Origin: Opitutaceae bacterium
Lineage (GTDB): Bacteria; Verrucomicrobiota; Verrucomicrobiia; Opitutales; Opitutaceae
Direction of reading: 5' to 3'
DNA: 64,000 bases
Assembly (NCBI GenBank): GCA_016794785.1
Contig: JAEUHC010000014.1
Span: 388,446-452,445, forward strand
Position 1 is the stretch's first letter; each line of letters starts with the position of its first letter. Of the stretch, positions 14,585 through 22,262 are shown one piece after another. Under the pieces are notes generated by a model. It was not told where the DNA came from and made no database searches. It worked only from the letters and a program-made list of their open reading frames with translations. The position numbers and the translations under genes are program-made.

Positions 14585-15370
14585 TTAGTGGCTATGGCCG
14601 CCGCCCTTGGTGAGTCGCAGCTCAGAGAGCCAGAGTTGGTCAACGGGTGACACGACGACCATGTCGCCGGAATAGAGGCCGTCGGTGATTTCGACGTAGT
14701 CGGCCGAGCGCGCACCCAGCTTCACAGCCGTGCGCAGGTAGAATTCGCCGTTGATAACGTAAACAAAAGTGCCCGTCGCGCTGTCGAGAATCGCAGTGCG
14801 TGGAACGGCCAGCACGTTCACGGGCTCGCTGGCCAGTGTGAGGGAAACGAAGTCGCCAAGTTGGGGTGGCGGAGTGCGATCCACGGCAAAGACCACATCT
14901 ACCAGTCGCGTCGCCGCGGTGGCAGTGCGGTCAACGCGCGTAATTTTCGCCCCGGTGAAGGATTTTTTCTCCAATCGCTCTCCTTCCTCTTTCGACATGC
15001 TCGCCGTCGCGAGAACGTGCGGCTTCGTGGCGAAGACCTGCGCAACGATGTTCACGATGGCGGTCAACGGCCGGTCAGCCGCCTCGACGGTTGTGAGGCC
15101 GAGAGCTTTGATAATTTCGGGGCTGAGGGTCAGGCCACGGCCCTCCTTGAAAGCGACGCCCGCCTTCTCTCCTTCCCCGTGTTCGTCACCCTTTTTTTCT
15201 TCTTTGCCGTGCTTGTGGCCATCGCCCTCCTTGTGCTCTTCGGCCTTCGCGGCTTCGGCATGTTTGTGTCCGTCGTCGGATGTATGCGCATCCGCCGACT
15301 TGCGTCCACAGCCGGTCGTGAGGGCGGCGGTGAGGAGCCCTGATACGAGCCAATATACGGCTGGCCTCAT
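14585..15370 (-). CDS. Short RND periplasmic adaptor with His-rich N-terminus (CzcB-like)
   Basis: 261 residues, well below the 350-500 usual for CzcB/CusB adaptors. A lipoprotein signal ends at TGC (Cys21). Residues about 28-68 are rich in His, Glu and Lys (GHKHAEAAKAEEHKEGDGHK and similar). Then come beta-barrel and membrane-proximal segments such as LGDFVSLTLASEPVNVLAVP and DYVEITDGLYSGDMVVVSP, and a C-terminal GGGHSH. I cannot find the lipoyl and alpha-hairpin section that normally reaches the outer-membrane channel. The start overlaps the stop of the CzcC gene (ATGA). It links the pump parts and may collect periplasmic metal through the His tails. Confidence 0.85.
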   Translation of the reverse strand: MRPAVYWLVSGLLTAALTTGCGRKSADAHTSDDGHKHAEAAKAEEHKEGDGHKHGKEEKKGDEHGEGEKAGVAFKEGRGLTLSPEIIKALGLTTVEAADRPLTAIVNIVAQVFATKPHVLATASMSKEEGERLEKKSFTGAKITRVDRTATAATRLVDVVFAVDRTPPPQLGDFVSLTLASEPVNVLAVPRTAILDSATGTFVYVINGEFYLRTAVKLGARSADYVEITDGLYSGDMVVVSPVDQLWLSELRLTKGGGHSH

Positions 15371-16665
15371 GGCGTGATCTCCACCGGGTTGAAGTTGAGG
15401 CCGGTGAGCTGCTGAAGCTTCAGGCCAGCTTCGAGCGCCTCGCGCTGCGTGCTCAGGAGCGCCTCAACCGCGTCGAGATAGCTGTTCTGCAATTCAACAT
15501 AGGTCGCGATGGGCACCGCGCCGAGGCGGTAGTGGCGGTCGGAAAGCGCAGCGGCTTCCTGAAACTTAGTTACGGATTCGGGCGCCCAACGACGCGTTTC
15601 GGCGAGCTTGGTCGCGAAGGCGTGCGCGGCGGTGAGCACTTCGCGATCCAGCTCGCGCTGGGCGACGATGACGGCGACCTCGGCCTGACGACGCCGTGCT
15701 TCGGCAACGTCAACCGCGCTGCGCGTGCGCTGAGTAACCGGGAGCGGCACGCTGAGGCCGATGCCTACGATGCTCTGGCGCTCGCCGCCGGCTTTCTCCT
15801 GCGAATAGAAAGGACTGGCACTGACGGCCGGATAGCGTTCGTTACGCGCGAGCCGCACTTCGAATCCTTGCTGCTCGACCTCGAGCCGCTTCATGCGGTA
15901 GTCGAAATTGTTTTCGCGGGCCGCCGCCATCAATGCGGCGTTCGCCGGCGCCTCGTTGAGCTTCAAGACCGGCGTGGCGATCCGCAGAGGCGCGTCCATC
16001 GCCGCGCCCCTTAGCTGATTCAATTCAATGAGCGCGGCCTGCACCGCCAGCTCGGCTTCGGTCGCGCGGCGCTGCAACGCCAGTTCACCGGCCTCGATCA
16101 CCCGCGTTTCCAAAAGCGGTGTCATGCCCGCAGGATCGCGGGCTAGGAAGGTCTCCTTCAGGGCTGCAAAACGATCCGCCACCTCGCGGACGGCGTTGGC
16201 CTTGGCATTGGCCGCGTGCAGAGTGTAGGCGAGGGTCCGGGCACGTCCCGTGAGAGCATTCTGAAAGCGGTTCAGGCCCAGTTCCGCCAAGTCCACCTGG
16301 CTGTTCGCGATCGCCTTGCGCAACGCCAGCCGTCCGGGCCACTCGAAGATCTGTGTGACGGAGACGGACCACGCGGTGCCGGAGCCCGCCAGCGTGCCCG
16401 TCATGTCGCGCACCCGCTTGCGGCCCACGTCGAGCGACAACTCCGGGTCGCTGCGCAACGCCGCTCCTCTCTGGCGCGCCTTGGCGACGGCGATCTCCGC
16501 CTCGTAGAACTTCAGTTCTGGGTTACTGGCGGTGATCTCTTGGACGACGGCGGGAAGCGGCACCGCCGGAATTTCGGCGGGCGGAGTTTGGGCGCGCAGC
16601 GATGCGGCGAGCAAGACGAGCCCGAAGAGTGGGCGGTGGAATGGGAGGAAGGACGAGGACTTCAT
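15367..16665 (-). CDS. czcC: Outer-membrane efflux protein (CzcC/TolC family)
   Basis: 432 residues from the ATG at 16665, chosen because it begins a signal peptide (about 1-25); an upstream in-frame ATG (16704) adds 13 residues of no character. The helical repeats are visible at VVQEITASNPELKFYEAEIA and, in the second half, RNERYPAVSASPFYSQEKAG with LSVPLPVTQRTR. The stop overlaps the start of the adaptor gene, so C, B and A are translationally linked. It forms the outer-membrane exit channel of the pump. The metal specificity is set mainly by the CzcA partner. Confidence 0.9.
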   Translation of the reverse strand: MKSSSFLPFHRPLFGLVLLAASLRAQTPPAEIPAVPLPAVVQEITASNPELKFYEAEIAVAKARQRGAALRSDPELSLDVGRKRVRDMTGTLAGSGTAWSVSVTQIFEWPGRLALRKAIANSQVDLAELGLNRFQNALTGRARTLAYTLHAANAKANAVREVADRFAALKETFLARDPAGMTPLLETRVIEAGELALQRRATEAELAVQAALIELNQLRGAAMDAPLRIATPVLKLNEAPANAALMAAARENNFDYRMKRLEVEQQGFEVRLARNERYPAVSASPFYSQEKAGGERQSIVGIGLSVPLPVTQRTRSAVDVAEARRRQAEVAVIVAQRELDREVLTAAHAFATKLAETRRWAPESVTKFQEAAALSDRHYRLGAVPIATYVELQNSYLDAVEALLSTQREALEAGLKLQQLTGLNFNPVEITP

Positions 16666-16775
16666 GGAAAATGGTTGAACGAGCGGGGAAACGCGGGCGC
16701 ACACGGCCCGGGAACACGCGACGCAGAGCGTCCGCGTGGAACGGAAAAAGGCTCGTCAGTCCGCGCAGGGACCGA

Positions 16776-17159
16776 TCAAGCCACCATCAATGAAGGAGCG
16801 CGCGGCGATAACGCGGCGCGCTGCACAAACTGCCAAGTCGGCACCCAATCGAGCGGTCGCTCAAACAGTGCATCGGGCGGAGCGACATGTTCGCGCGCCG
16901 CATCCAACCGGATCTGATGCAAACAAAGACAACACGCACAGACGAACAGGCTTGGCGCGGGGGTTTTCAGCGTATCGCCGACTGGTTTATAGGCACCGTT
17001 CTCCACGGTGTCGCAGCCATCTTTTCCAGTCGAGTCCATCACGCACCCGTCGGGACAGGCTTCAGCTAGCACGCCCGCCGCCTCCCAGACACAATGCTCA
17101 GTCGCCGGCAGCCACATGGCTGCTAGAATCACACCCAGCACTGGAAGCAAGCGACGCAT
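16776..17159 (-). CDS. Cys-rich secreted protein upstream of the RND genes
   Basis: 127 residues from the ATG at 17159, at the head of a signal sequence MRRLLPVLGVILAAMWLP. It has about nine Cys in the mature part, among them HCVW, ACPDGCVMD, DGCD and the run FVCACCLCLHQ. A longer frame to 17297 overlaps the FTR1-like gene and has no signal peptide. By position it resembles small proteins such as CzcI found ahead of czcCBA, but I see no clear similarity. Metal binding through the CACCLCLH run is plausible. It is about 110 bases upstream of czcC. Confidence 0.6.
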   Translation of the reverse strand: MRRLLPVLGVILAAMWLPATEHCVWEAAGVLAEACPDGCVMDSTGKDGCDTVENGAYKPVGDTLKTPAPSLFVCACCLCLHQIRLDAAREHVAPPDALFERPLDWVPTWQFVQRAALSPRAPSLMVA

Positions 17160-17203
17160 CAGTTGATGCACGTTTGTAGTTTTCAACTGCGAGTCAAGCT
17201 GGA

Positions 17204-18337
17204 CTAACGTCCGGTCGTTGCGTCGGAACTCTGTATTTGTGCCCGGCCTTCTTTCAGTGGCTTGCAGACGGTCGCCGATACGCAGAGCGGCGTGCACGTG
17301 GCTTCTTCGTTAGCTCTGAAGCCGTCGGCCGAAGGATCGACGGCACAATTAGCCTCGCAGCGCTGATTCGCGGACGGACCTTTCGCGAGAAAATAGGAAC
17401 CAACGACGATGGCGGCGGCAATCGCCTGGGCGGCCAAGGTCTCGACGGTCGGGAATACGGCGAACCAAAGTCCCATCCAGCCGGGAATGATATTGGCGAG
17501 GCCGCCGATTTGCGTGGTCGGAATCCAGTGCGCGAGCTGCATCTCCTGCGCTTCCTCGCCGACCATGACGAGCAACACGACGCCGAGCATAATTCCGGTC
17601 AGAACCAACATTCTCCGATAGGGTAATTTTTGATGAGCGATGAACGTCAGCACCGCGACGATGCCGGTGAACAGCAGACCCCACAGGACACCTTGCAGCA
17701 CGACCGAACTGCCGAGCTTGAGCATGTAGCTTTGGAGGAACAGCACGACCTCGAAACCCTCACGATAAAGCGAAGTGAAGCCGAGCAAACCGAGCCCCCA
17801 CACGAGACGAGAACGGGAACTATCTTGGCTGTCCGCTTCCTTGAGCAACGTCCGCTTGCGTTTGTTGTGCATCCCGATCCATCCGCCCCAATAGAGCTTG
17901 TGGAAAAACCAATTCATCACGACGAGCAGGACGATGATGGCCAGCAGACCGGTCGCAGCCTGCACGTTCAAAGCGGAAAAATTTTCGGTCAGGTCGGAGA
18001 CGATCCCGACGACGACGAACCAGGTGATAAGTGTTACTAAAAATCCGATACCCGCTCCGATTGCCACCGGTTGACGATGCACGCGTTTGGTTCCGACCAT
18101 GCTCGCGGTGATGGCGGACAGCACGAGGATGCACTCCAAGCCTTCGCGAAAAACGAGCACCCCGATGTCCAGAATGGCCACGGTCGGGCTGGCTTTGGCG
18201 TCCACGGTCAGGGGGTTCGGGTTGCCGGACGCAGTGATGCCCTGCCAGACCAACACCGCGACAATCACGAGAGCCGCCGCACCGAAGAGGGTGCGAAGGA
18301 GGATCGGCCTAAAGTTGATCGAGACGACGTTCGGCAC
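17204..18337 (-). CDS. FTR1-family metal permease (PbrT/EfeU-like) with Cys tail
   Basis: 377 residues from a GTG at 18337. Seven or so membrane helices carry the two REGxE motifs of the family, REGLE (64-68) and REGFE (192-196), which bind iron in FTR1. The C-terminal tail (about 330-365) has CEANC and TCTPLCVSATVC, six Cys absent from simple iron permeases. PbrT of the lead-resistance pbr operon is an FTR1-type protein. Set at the head of a heavy-metal block with a MerR-like promoter just upstream, this is more likely a Pb or Fe uptake or homeostasis protein than an ordinary iron importer. Start and metal are uncertain. Confidence 0.85.
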   Translation of the reverse strand: MPNVVSINFRPILLRTLFGAAALVIVAVLVWQGITASGNPNPLTVDAKASPTVAILDIGVLVFREGLECILVLSAITASMVGTKRVHRQPVAIGAGIGFLVTLITWFVVVGIVSDLTENFSALNVQAATGLLAIIVLLVVMNWFFHKLYWGGWIGMHNKRKRTLLKEADSQDSSRSRLVWGLGLLGFTSLYREGFEVVLFLQSYMLKLGSSVVLQGVLWGLLFTGIVAVLTFIAHQKLPYRRMLVLTGIMLGVVLLVMVGEEAQEMQLAHWIPTTQIGGLANIIPGWMGLWFAVFPTVETLAAQAIAAAIVVGSYFLAKGPSANQRCEANCAVDPSADGFRANEEATCTPLCVSATVCKPLKEGRAQIQSSDATTGR

Positions 18338-18348
18338 AGCAGGATTTA

Positions 18349-18379
18349 ATTATTGAGACACGGTCTCATATCATTTCAA
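18349..18379 (-). promoter_or_regulatory. Candidate MerR-type promoter with dyad in a 19-base spacer
   Basis: On the minus strand TTGAAA (18379-18374) and AATAAT (18354-18349) are separated by 19 bases containing the palindrome TGAGAC-CGT-GTCTCA (18368-18354). An over-long 19-20 base spacer occupied by a dyad is the signature of MerR-family-controlled promoters for metal genes. It lies about 11 bases before the GTG of the FTR1-like gene, which would give a near-leaderless message. No merR gene is visible in the window. Confidence 0.5.
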
Positions 18380-18803
18380 GCCAATTTGCGACCGATTCTC
18401 AGTAAATGTCTCGGGGCAGTAAGTTATGGTATCGAGCAGTAATGGGCGGATAGATTCCAATGCTTCGTTCCTTCAATAGATGATTTTCCGGGGAAAAGCC
18501 TTTCCCCGCGTGCGAGTCTTTGTCTCGCCCTCCCCATTCCAGCGGGGACACCCCGCAACGCCCCGATGCGCCCCGCGCTTTTTCTTTTAGTAGACTGGCC
18601 GCAGCGTTCTCCAACTTACCGGGCGGTCAAGGTCGCTGCGCTCCCTCCGCGAAGGTGCGCTTCCCCTTCGTCGGGACGGCAGACCGTCCGCTCCTCCGCG
18701 CGCGCCTTCGCTTGACTTCGCCCGGTGCGCGGGAACGTCCGCTGCCAGAGCGCAACACGCACTCATTTCCGAGTGCCGGCGTCGAGGCGCGGCGTTTCTC
18801 GTT
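18380..18803. other. Gene-free stretch holding leader-repeat copy A
   Basis: About 420 bases between the divergent FTR1-like gene and the 92-residue protein gene. No convincing gene on either strand. Its right half holds the ordered repeat described at 18581-18725. The left half is AT-richer than its surroundings and includes the MerR-like promoter at its edge. Confidence 0.5.
18581..18725 (+). repeat. Leader-repeat copy A
   Basis: Ordered blocks TTTCTTTTAG (18581-18590), then exactly 30 bases, GGGCGGTCAAGGTCG (18621-18635), then CGCTTCCCCTTCGT (18658-18671) and CGCTTGACTTCGCCC (18709-18723). The same blocks in the same order, with the same 30-base first gap, occur at 21501-21653. Each copy ends less than 100 bases before a gene of the island. 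Role unknown. Confidence 0.55.
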
Positions 18804-19082
18804 ATGCACATCGAATCCACCTCGCACCAACCCCCTTACCGCACGGGCACGCTCAAAGGACTCACGATTTCCGAAGTTCAGAAAATGCTTCCCGATATTT
18901 CACCAGACACCCATGCCTCGGGTGATCGGAAAGTAACCATCACATGGCGATTCTTGGCGGACGGTAAGCCCTGTGGAATTTGGAACTACCGCCGGAGCCA
19001 CGAGGTTCTCGGCGAACTTTCGACGTTTGGGCCGGATGAGATTTTTGCCGCTCTTTTCGAGAAGGCCTACACGGCGCTGTAG
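18804..19082 (+). CDS. Small conserved-looking protein of unknown function
   Basis: 92 residues, soluble, mixed alpha/beta: TLKGLTISEVQKMLPDIS, then KVTITWRFLADGKPCGIWNY and LSTFGPDEIFAALFEKAY. It ends just before a strong terminator (19106-19127), which supports a real single-gene unit. The Leu/Ile pattern resembles small plasmid- or element-borne proteins found beside DUF932 genes. I cannot name the family. A longer frame in another phase covering 18520-18936 was rejected. Confidence 0.6.
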   Translation: MHIESTSHQPPYRTGTLKGLTISEVQKMLPDISPDTHASGDRKVTITWRFLADGKPCGIWNYRRSHEVLGELSTFGPDEIFAALFEKAYTAL

Positions 19083-19105
19083 GCATTGCTTCGCGTCTAA
19101 CGAGG

Positions 19106-19130
19106 GCGGGCCAAGCCCGCCTTTTTATTT
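19106..19130 (+). terminator. Rho-independent terminator after the 92-residue protein gene
   Basis: GGCGGGC (19106-19112), loop CAA, GCCCGCC (19116-19122), then TTTTTATT. A 7-base GC stem and T-tract, 24 bases after the stop codon. Confidence 0.85.
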
Positions 19131-19820
19131 TCACGACAGTCCTGAAGCAAAAATAGACGCCGGCTGACGCCGGGGGCGGGTAGCGCGAGCGGGCGGATTC
19201 GCCACTCCGATGCTCCCGCTCCCATTCCGGCTCTCGTCCGTTCGCTGCGGTCCGAGACGGCTGGGTTCTCGCGCTAACGGCCGTCTCTGGCGATTCGTCA
19301 TCCGAGCACGACCATTCGCCAGGATCGCTCCCTGTCGCAGGCTCCGGTCGCGACACCGGCGGCCTTGCCGCGCTGCCACCTGCGCCGACTCCTCCCTCCG
19401 CTCACGGCCTGTCGCCTGCACTCCGCTCCCGCACCTGCGCGGCGAACCCGCCCGCTCGAATCGAAAGCGGAGAGAAAGTCAGCGGGGCTGCGCCCTCCGC
19501 GTTTTGGATACGCTCAGACGCCGCTGGGCTTGCGGTGCTCGCTCTCGTTGCTCCGCTCGCGTGATTTCTTCTAGCAAAGCCACACCCTGAGGGCTGCCTC
19601 ATGATAGCACCTGCGCCGGCTGGCGGGCGGGCGGCGCGAGCGCCTTCGCCCGTCCCGCCTCAAGGTATTGCTCGCTTCGCTGCGCTCCACCTTGCGCCAC
19701 GGTGCTGATCTTCGGCATCCCTCCGGGGCGGCCGATTTTTCGGTTCGGCTCGGGTGGGGTCCGCGTAGCGCGGCCCGCTACATGCGCCCTCGTTGGGGCG
19801 CTGATTAGTCCAACACAGTC
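19131..19820. other. 690-base gene-free stretch in the island
   Basis: No frame on either strand shows recognisable protein features, although several open frames of 60-130 codons exist by virtue of high GC. The stretch is rich in short GC palindromes and contains TTTCTTCTAG near 19565, a near match to the first block of the leader repeats but without the GGGCGGTCAAGG block 30 bases later. It may hold regulatory sequence or decayed DNA. Confidence 0.45.
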
Positions 19821-20666
19821 ATGAATACGTCCGTCATTGTTTCGCCCGCTCGCGTCTTTAAGGCGCTTTCTTCCGATGAACTCCGCCGCTGCGCTCCCTC
19901 CGTTTTCGCGGAGCACGCCCGCCCCGGTGTTTCTTCCCGCTACACCTTTGTTTCCACCGCGCAGGTCGTTTCCCTGCTCGGGGCCGAGGGTTGGGAGCCC
20001 GTCAAAGCATCAGAGCAACGCGTGCGGCTGGAGGACCGCATCGGTTTTCAGATGCACGAAATTCGTTTTGCTCGCCGGGTCGATTTGGAGGCGGGCGCGT
20101 TTCAGGTCGGAACGGCCCGCGCGGAAATGATTCTGCAAAATGCCCATGATGGGAGCCGAGCCTACCGGATCGACGCTGGACTCTATCGGTTGGTTTGTCG
20201 CAACGGTCTGACCGTGGCGGATGCCGATTTCGCACATGTGTCCATCCGGCACGTTGACGTTTCCGCCGATGCGTTCGCAAAGGCGGCGCAGTCCGTGGCC
20301 GAGAATACGCCGCGCGCGCTGGAGGCGGTGGCGAAGTGGCAGGCCGTGCAGCTTCCGCAGGCGACGCGAGTTGAGTTCGCACGCCGGGCGGCGGCGCTGC
20401 GTTGGGATGCCGATCAGCCGGTGATGAAGTTGCTGGGGGCCGAGAAACTGCTGACGCCGGTTCGCTACGGCGATGCGGCGACGGACCTCTGGACGACGTT
20501 CAACGTCGTGCAAGAGCATCTGATTCGCGGCGGCGACCGTTACATGGGTTACACCGAGGGCATGGGCATTCGGCGCAACCGGACGCGCCCGGTATCGGGA
20601 CTGAATGAAGGCCAGAAGATCAACAAGGCCCTCTGGGCGCTCGCGGGGGAGTTCGCGAACAACTGA
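19821..20666 (+). CDS. DUF932 (phage/plasmid-like) protein
   Basis: 281 residues. The C-terminal half carries the family pattern: TPVRYGDAATDLWTTFNVVQ, then RRNRTRPVSGLNEG and INKALWALAGEFA. The N-terminal half has FVSTAQVVSLLGAEGWEPV and a AYRIDAGLYRLVCRNGLTVA strand-turn, also typical. Members are found on plasmids, phages and integrative elements; their biochemical role is not established. It stands alone between gene-free DNA and its own terminator (20678-20705). A confident family call with unknown function. Confidence 0.85.
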   Translation: MNTSVIVSPARVFKALSSDELRRCAPSVFAEHARPGVSSRYTFVSTAQVVSLLGAEGWEPVKASEQRVRLEDRIGFQMHEIRFARRVDLEAGAFQVGTARAEMILQNAHDGSRAYRIDAGLYRLVCRNGLTVADADFAHVSIRHVDVSADAFAKAAQSVAENTPRALEAVAKWQAVQLPQATRVEFARRAAALRWDADQPVMKLLGAEKLLTPVRYGDAATDLWTTFNVVQEHLIRGGDRYMGYTEGMGIRRNRTRPVSGLNEGQKINKALWALAGEFANN

Positions 20667-20677
20667 GGAGAAGCATC

Positions 20678-20705
20678 GGGGCGGCGGAGTTCGCCGCCCC
20701 TTTTT
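20678..20705 (+). terminator. Rho-independent terminator after the DUF932 gene
   Basis: GGGGCGGCG (20678-20686), loop GAGTT, CGCCGCCCC (20692-20700), TTTTT (20701-20705). Strong 9-base stem, 12 bases after the stop codon. Confidence 0.9.
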
Positions 20706-20722
20706 CCCTCCCGAAACAACCC

Positions 20723-21349
20723 ATGAATCAAAACATGAAAACTCTTTCCTCTCACTATCGCGCCGCGATCAATGCCATCCGCGCAGCGAAGCTCGCGCCG
20801 GATTTTGAATATCGTTCCGCTCTGCTCAGCGTCTATTGCCGAACTGCGCCCGCCCACCGTCCCGACTTGCAGGGCCGCGTTTACCTTGAAGCCTTCGAGA
20901 AAGTTCCCGGAGGAATCACCCACCTGAATTGGTGGGCACCCGCGACCCCGGCGGGCTTCCGCGAATTCTTCACCGGGCTGGCCGAACGGACAGGCACGTT
21001 CGTTTCACCGCGCCCGTATCGGCTCGGGCAATCGTGCGACGGGACAATCGGCTCGCCCGTGCTCGCCGCGTTCAAGGCGGCGTGCGATGCGCTCGGTTTC
21101 GACGCGGACGCACTCTACAAGGAGGCCTATTCAGAACGCGACGACCCGCCGCCCGATTGGGCGGGTTGCCGCGCCGATGCCGACTGGCAAGGCGGAGTGG
21201 TGTGGCCGGATCAATGGGACGACAACGCCGTGGCGGGGGTCATCGAGTCGCTCACGGAAATCAACTATCACAGTCTGGTTTCCACACTTACTTCGCACTG
21301 CGAGCCGCGTCTTCAAGGAGATCCCTCACTCCCTAAAGTTCCCGGTTGA
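20723..21349 (+). CDS. Element-borne protein of unknown function
   Basis: 208 residues from the ATG at 20723 (a second at 20735 is equally possible). A soluble protein: LSSHYRAAINAIRAAKLAPD helix, then GRVYLEAFEKVPGGITHLNW, LGQSCDGTIGSPVLAAFKAA and an acidic, Trp-rich end (DWAGCRADADWQGGVVWPDQ). No family recognised. It is bracketed by terminators on both sides and so is transcribed alone. Its position next to DUF932 and radC suggests it is part of the element backbone. Confidence 0.65.
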   Translation: MNQNMKTLSSHYRAAINAIRAAKLAPDFEYRSALLSVYCRTAPAHRPDLQGRVYLEAFEKVPGGITHLNWWAPATPAGFREFFTGLAERTGTFVSPRPYRLGQSCDGTIGSPVLAAFKAACDALGFDADALYKEAYSERDDPPPDWAGCRADADWQGGVVWPDQWDDNAVAGVIESLTEINYHSLVSTLTSHCEPRLQGDPSLPKVPG

Positions 21350-21370
21350 GCCTGCTCCCGGAAATTTTAA

Positions 21371-21398
21371 GCCCGCTCTCACGAGCGGGCTTTTTTCT
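21371..21398 (+). terminator. Rho-independent terminator after the 208-residue protein gene
   Basis: GCCCGCTC (21371-21378), loop TCAC, GAGCGGGC (21383-21390), TTTTTTCT. Eight-base stem and T-tract. Confidence 0.9.
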
Positions 21399-21500
21399 TG
21401 GCCGCAAGAATCTCCCCGAACTAGCGACGTTGGCAAATGCCGTCCCACGTTACACGGAAGGTGAAATTTCAAACATCCGACCGATGCTCGCTTCGCTCGA

Positions 21501-21653
21501 TTTCTTTTAGCTCTGCCCCGTCCGTGGCGCCCCATTTTATGGGCGGTCAAGGTCGTGCCTTCGGCCTCCACCACGCGCAAACATTCCGCTTCCCCTTCGT
21601 TGCGGATAAATCCGCCGCCTCAGCGCTCCATCCAGCGCTTTGACTTTTCGCCC
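21501..21653 (+). repeat. Leader-repeat copy B
   Basis: TTTCTTTTAG (21501-21510), 30 bases, GGGCGGTCAAGGTCG (21541-21555), CGCTTCCCCTTCGT (21587-21600), CGCTTTGACTTTTCGCCC (21636-21653). It matches copy A block for block and precedes the radC-like gene by about 90 bases. The DNA between 21399 and 21740 otherwise shows nothing I can name. Confidence 0.55.
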
Positions 21654-21740
21654 ATCCCGAGCGGGCGCTCAAACGGGCTGCACCCGCGATCACTCGACAC
21701 TTTGTCGAGTAGGGAAACGCGGCTCGCGCGAGCGCTCAAC

Positions 21741-22193
21741 ATGCGCGTTTACGAAGCCAAGATGGTTTATTCCCTCATCTCACTCGGCGAAGAGGTCCGC
21801 CTCGACAAACCGGCCAAGGTTGCCGACTACCTGCGCTCAGCCTTTGAGAAAAATCCGATGCAGGAGGCGTTCTATTGCGTCCATCTTGACCGCAAGAATC
21901 ATCCCCTCGGTCGCCAGCTCATCACACTGGGCACAGCCACTTCGACACTGGTTTCCCCAAAAGAAGTGTTCCGTGGCGCCATCCTCTCAGGAGCGGTCGC
22001 CATAGTGGTAGCTCATAACCACCCCTCTGGGGACCCCGGTCCCAGCCAGGCCGACCTAAGCGTCACCCGTGCACTGCGTGAGGCGGCTAGGATTCTCGAA
22101 ATCGAATTGCTGGATCACGTTGTCGTCGGCGACGCAAAATCTGACCCGCAAGGGCGCGGCTATTTCTCCTTCGAGGAAGCCGGCCATCTGTGA
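21741..22193 (+). CDS. radC: RadC-like JAB-domain protein (JAB domain only)
   Basis: 150 residues from the ATG at 21741; the frame remains open upstream but without family similarity. The JAMM metal site is complete: Glu42 in MQEAFYCV, His92 and His94 in AHNHPSGDPGPSQAD, and Asp105. Chromosomal RadC is about 225 residues with an N-terminal helix-hairpin-helix domain, missing here; short JAB-only versions are typical of plasmids, phages and integrative elements. It would be a zinc metalloprotease or nuclease-like protein; its role is not settled. It is convergent with the integrase gene. Confidence 0.88.
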   Translation: MRVYEAKMVYSLISLGEEVRLDKPAKVADYLRSAFEKNPMQEAFYCVHLDRKNHPLGRQLITLGTATSTLVSPKEVFRGAILSGAVAIVVAHNHPSGDPGPSQADLSVTRALREAARILEIELLDHVVVGDAKSDPQGRGYFSFEEAGHL

Positions 22194-22262
22194 TGGCGCG
22201 GCGCACGCCGCCAGCCCTCGGGCCGGCGGCGTGTGACTGCGCTTCGCGCGATAGCAACGGAA

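Noticed and set aside
15341..15370. Fourth ECF-type promoter from a TGATACG match
   Set aside because: It lies inside the adaptor coding region and has no CCCT 16 bases away on the required side.
18520..18936. 138-codon plus-strand protein gene with an RFPFV motif
   Set aside because: It overlaps the better-supported 92-residue gene in a different frame; the similarity to sequence at 21501-21653 is explained at DNA level by the leader repeat.
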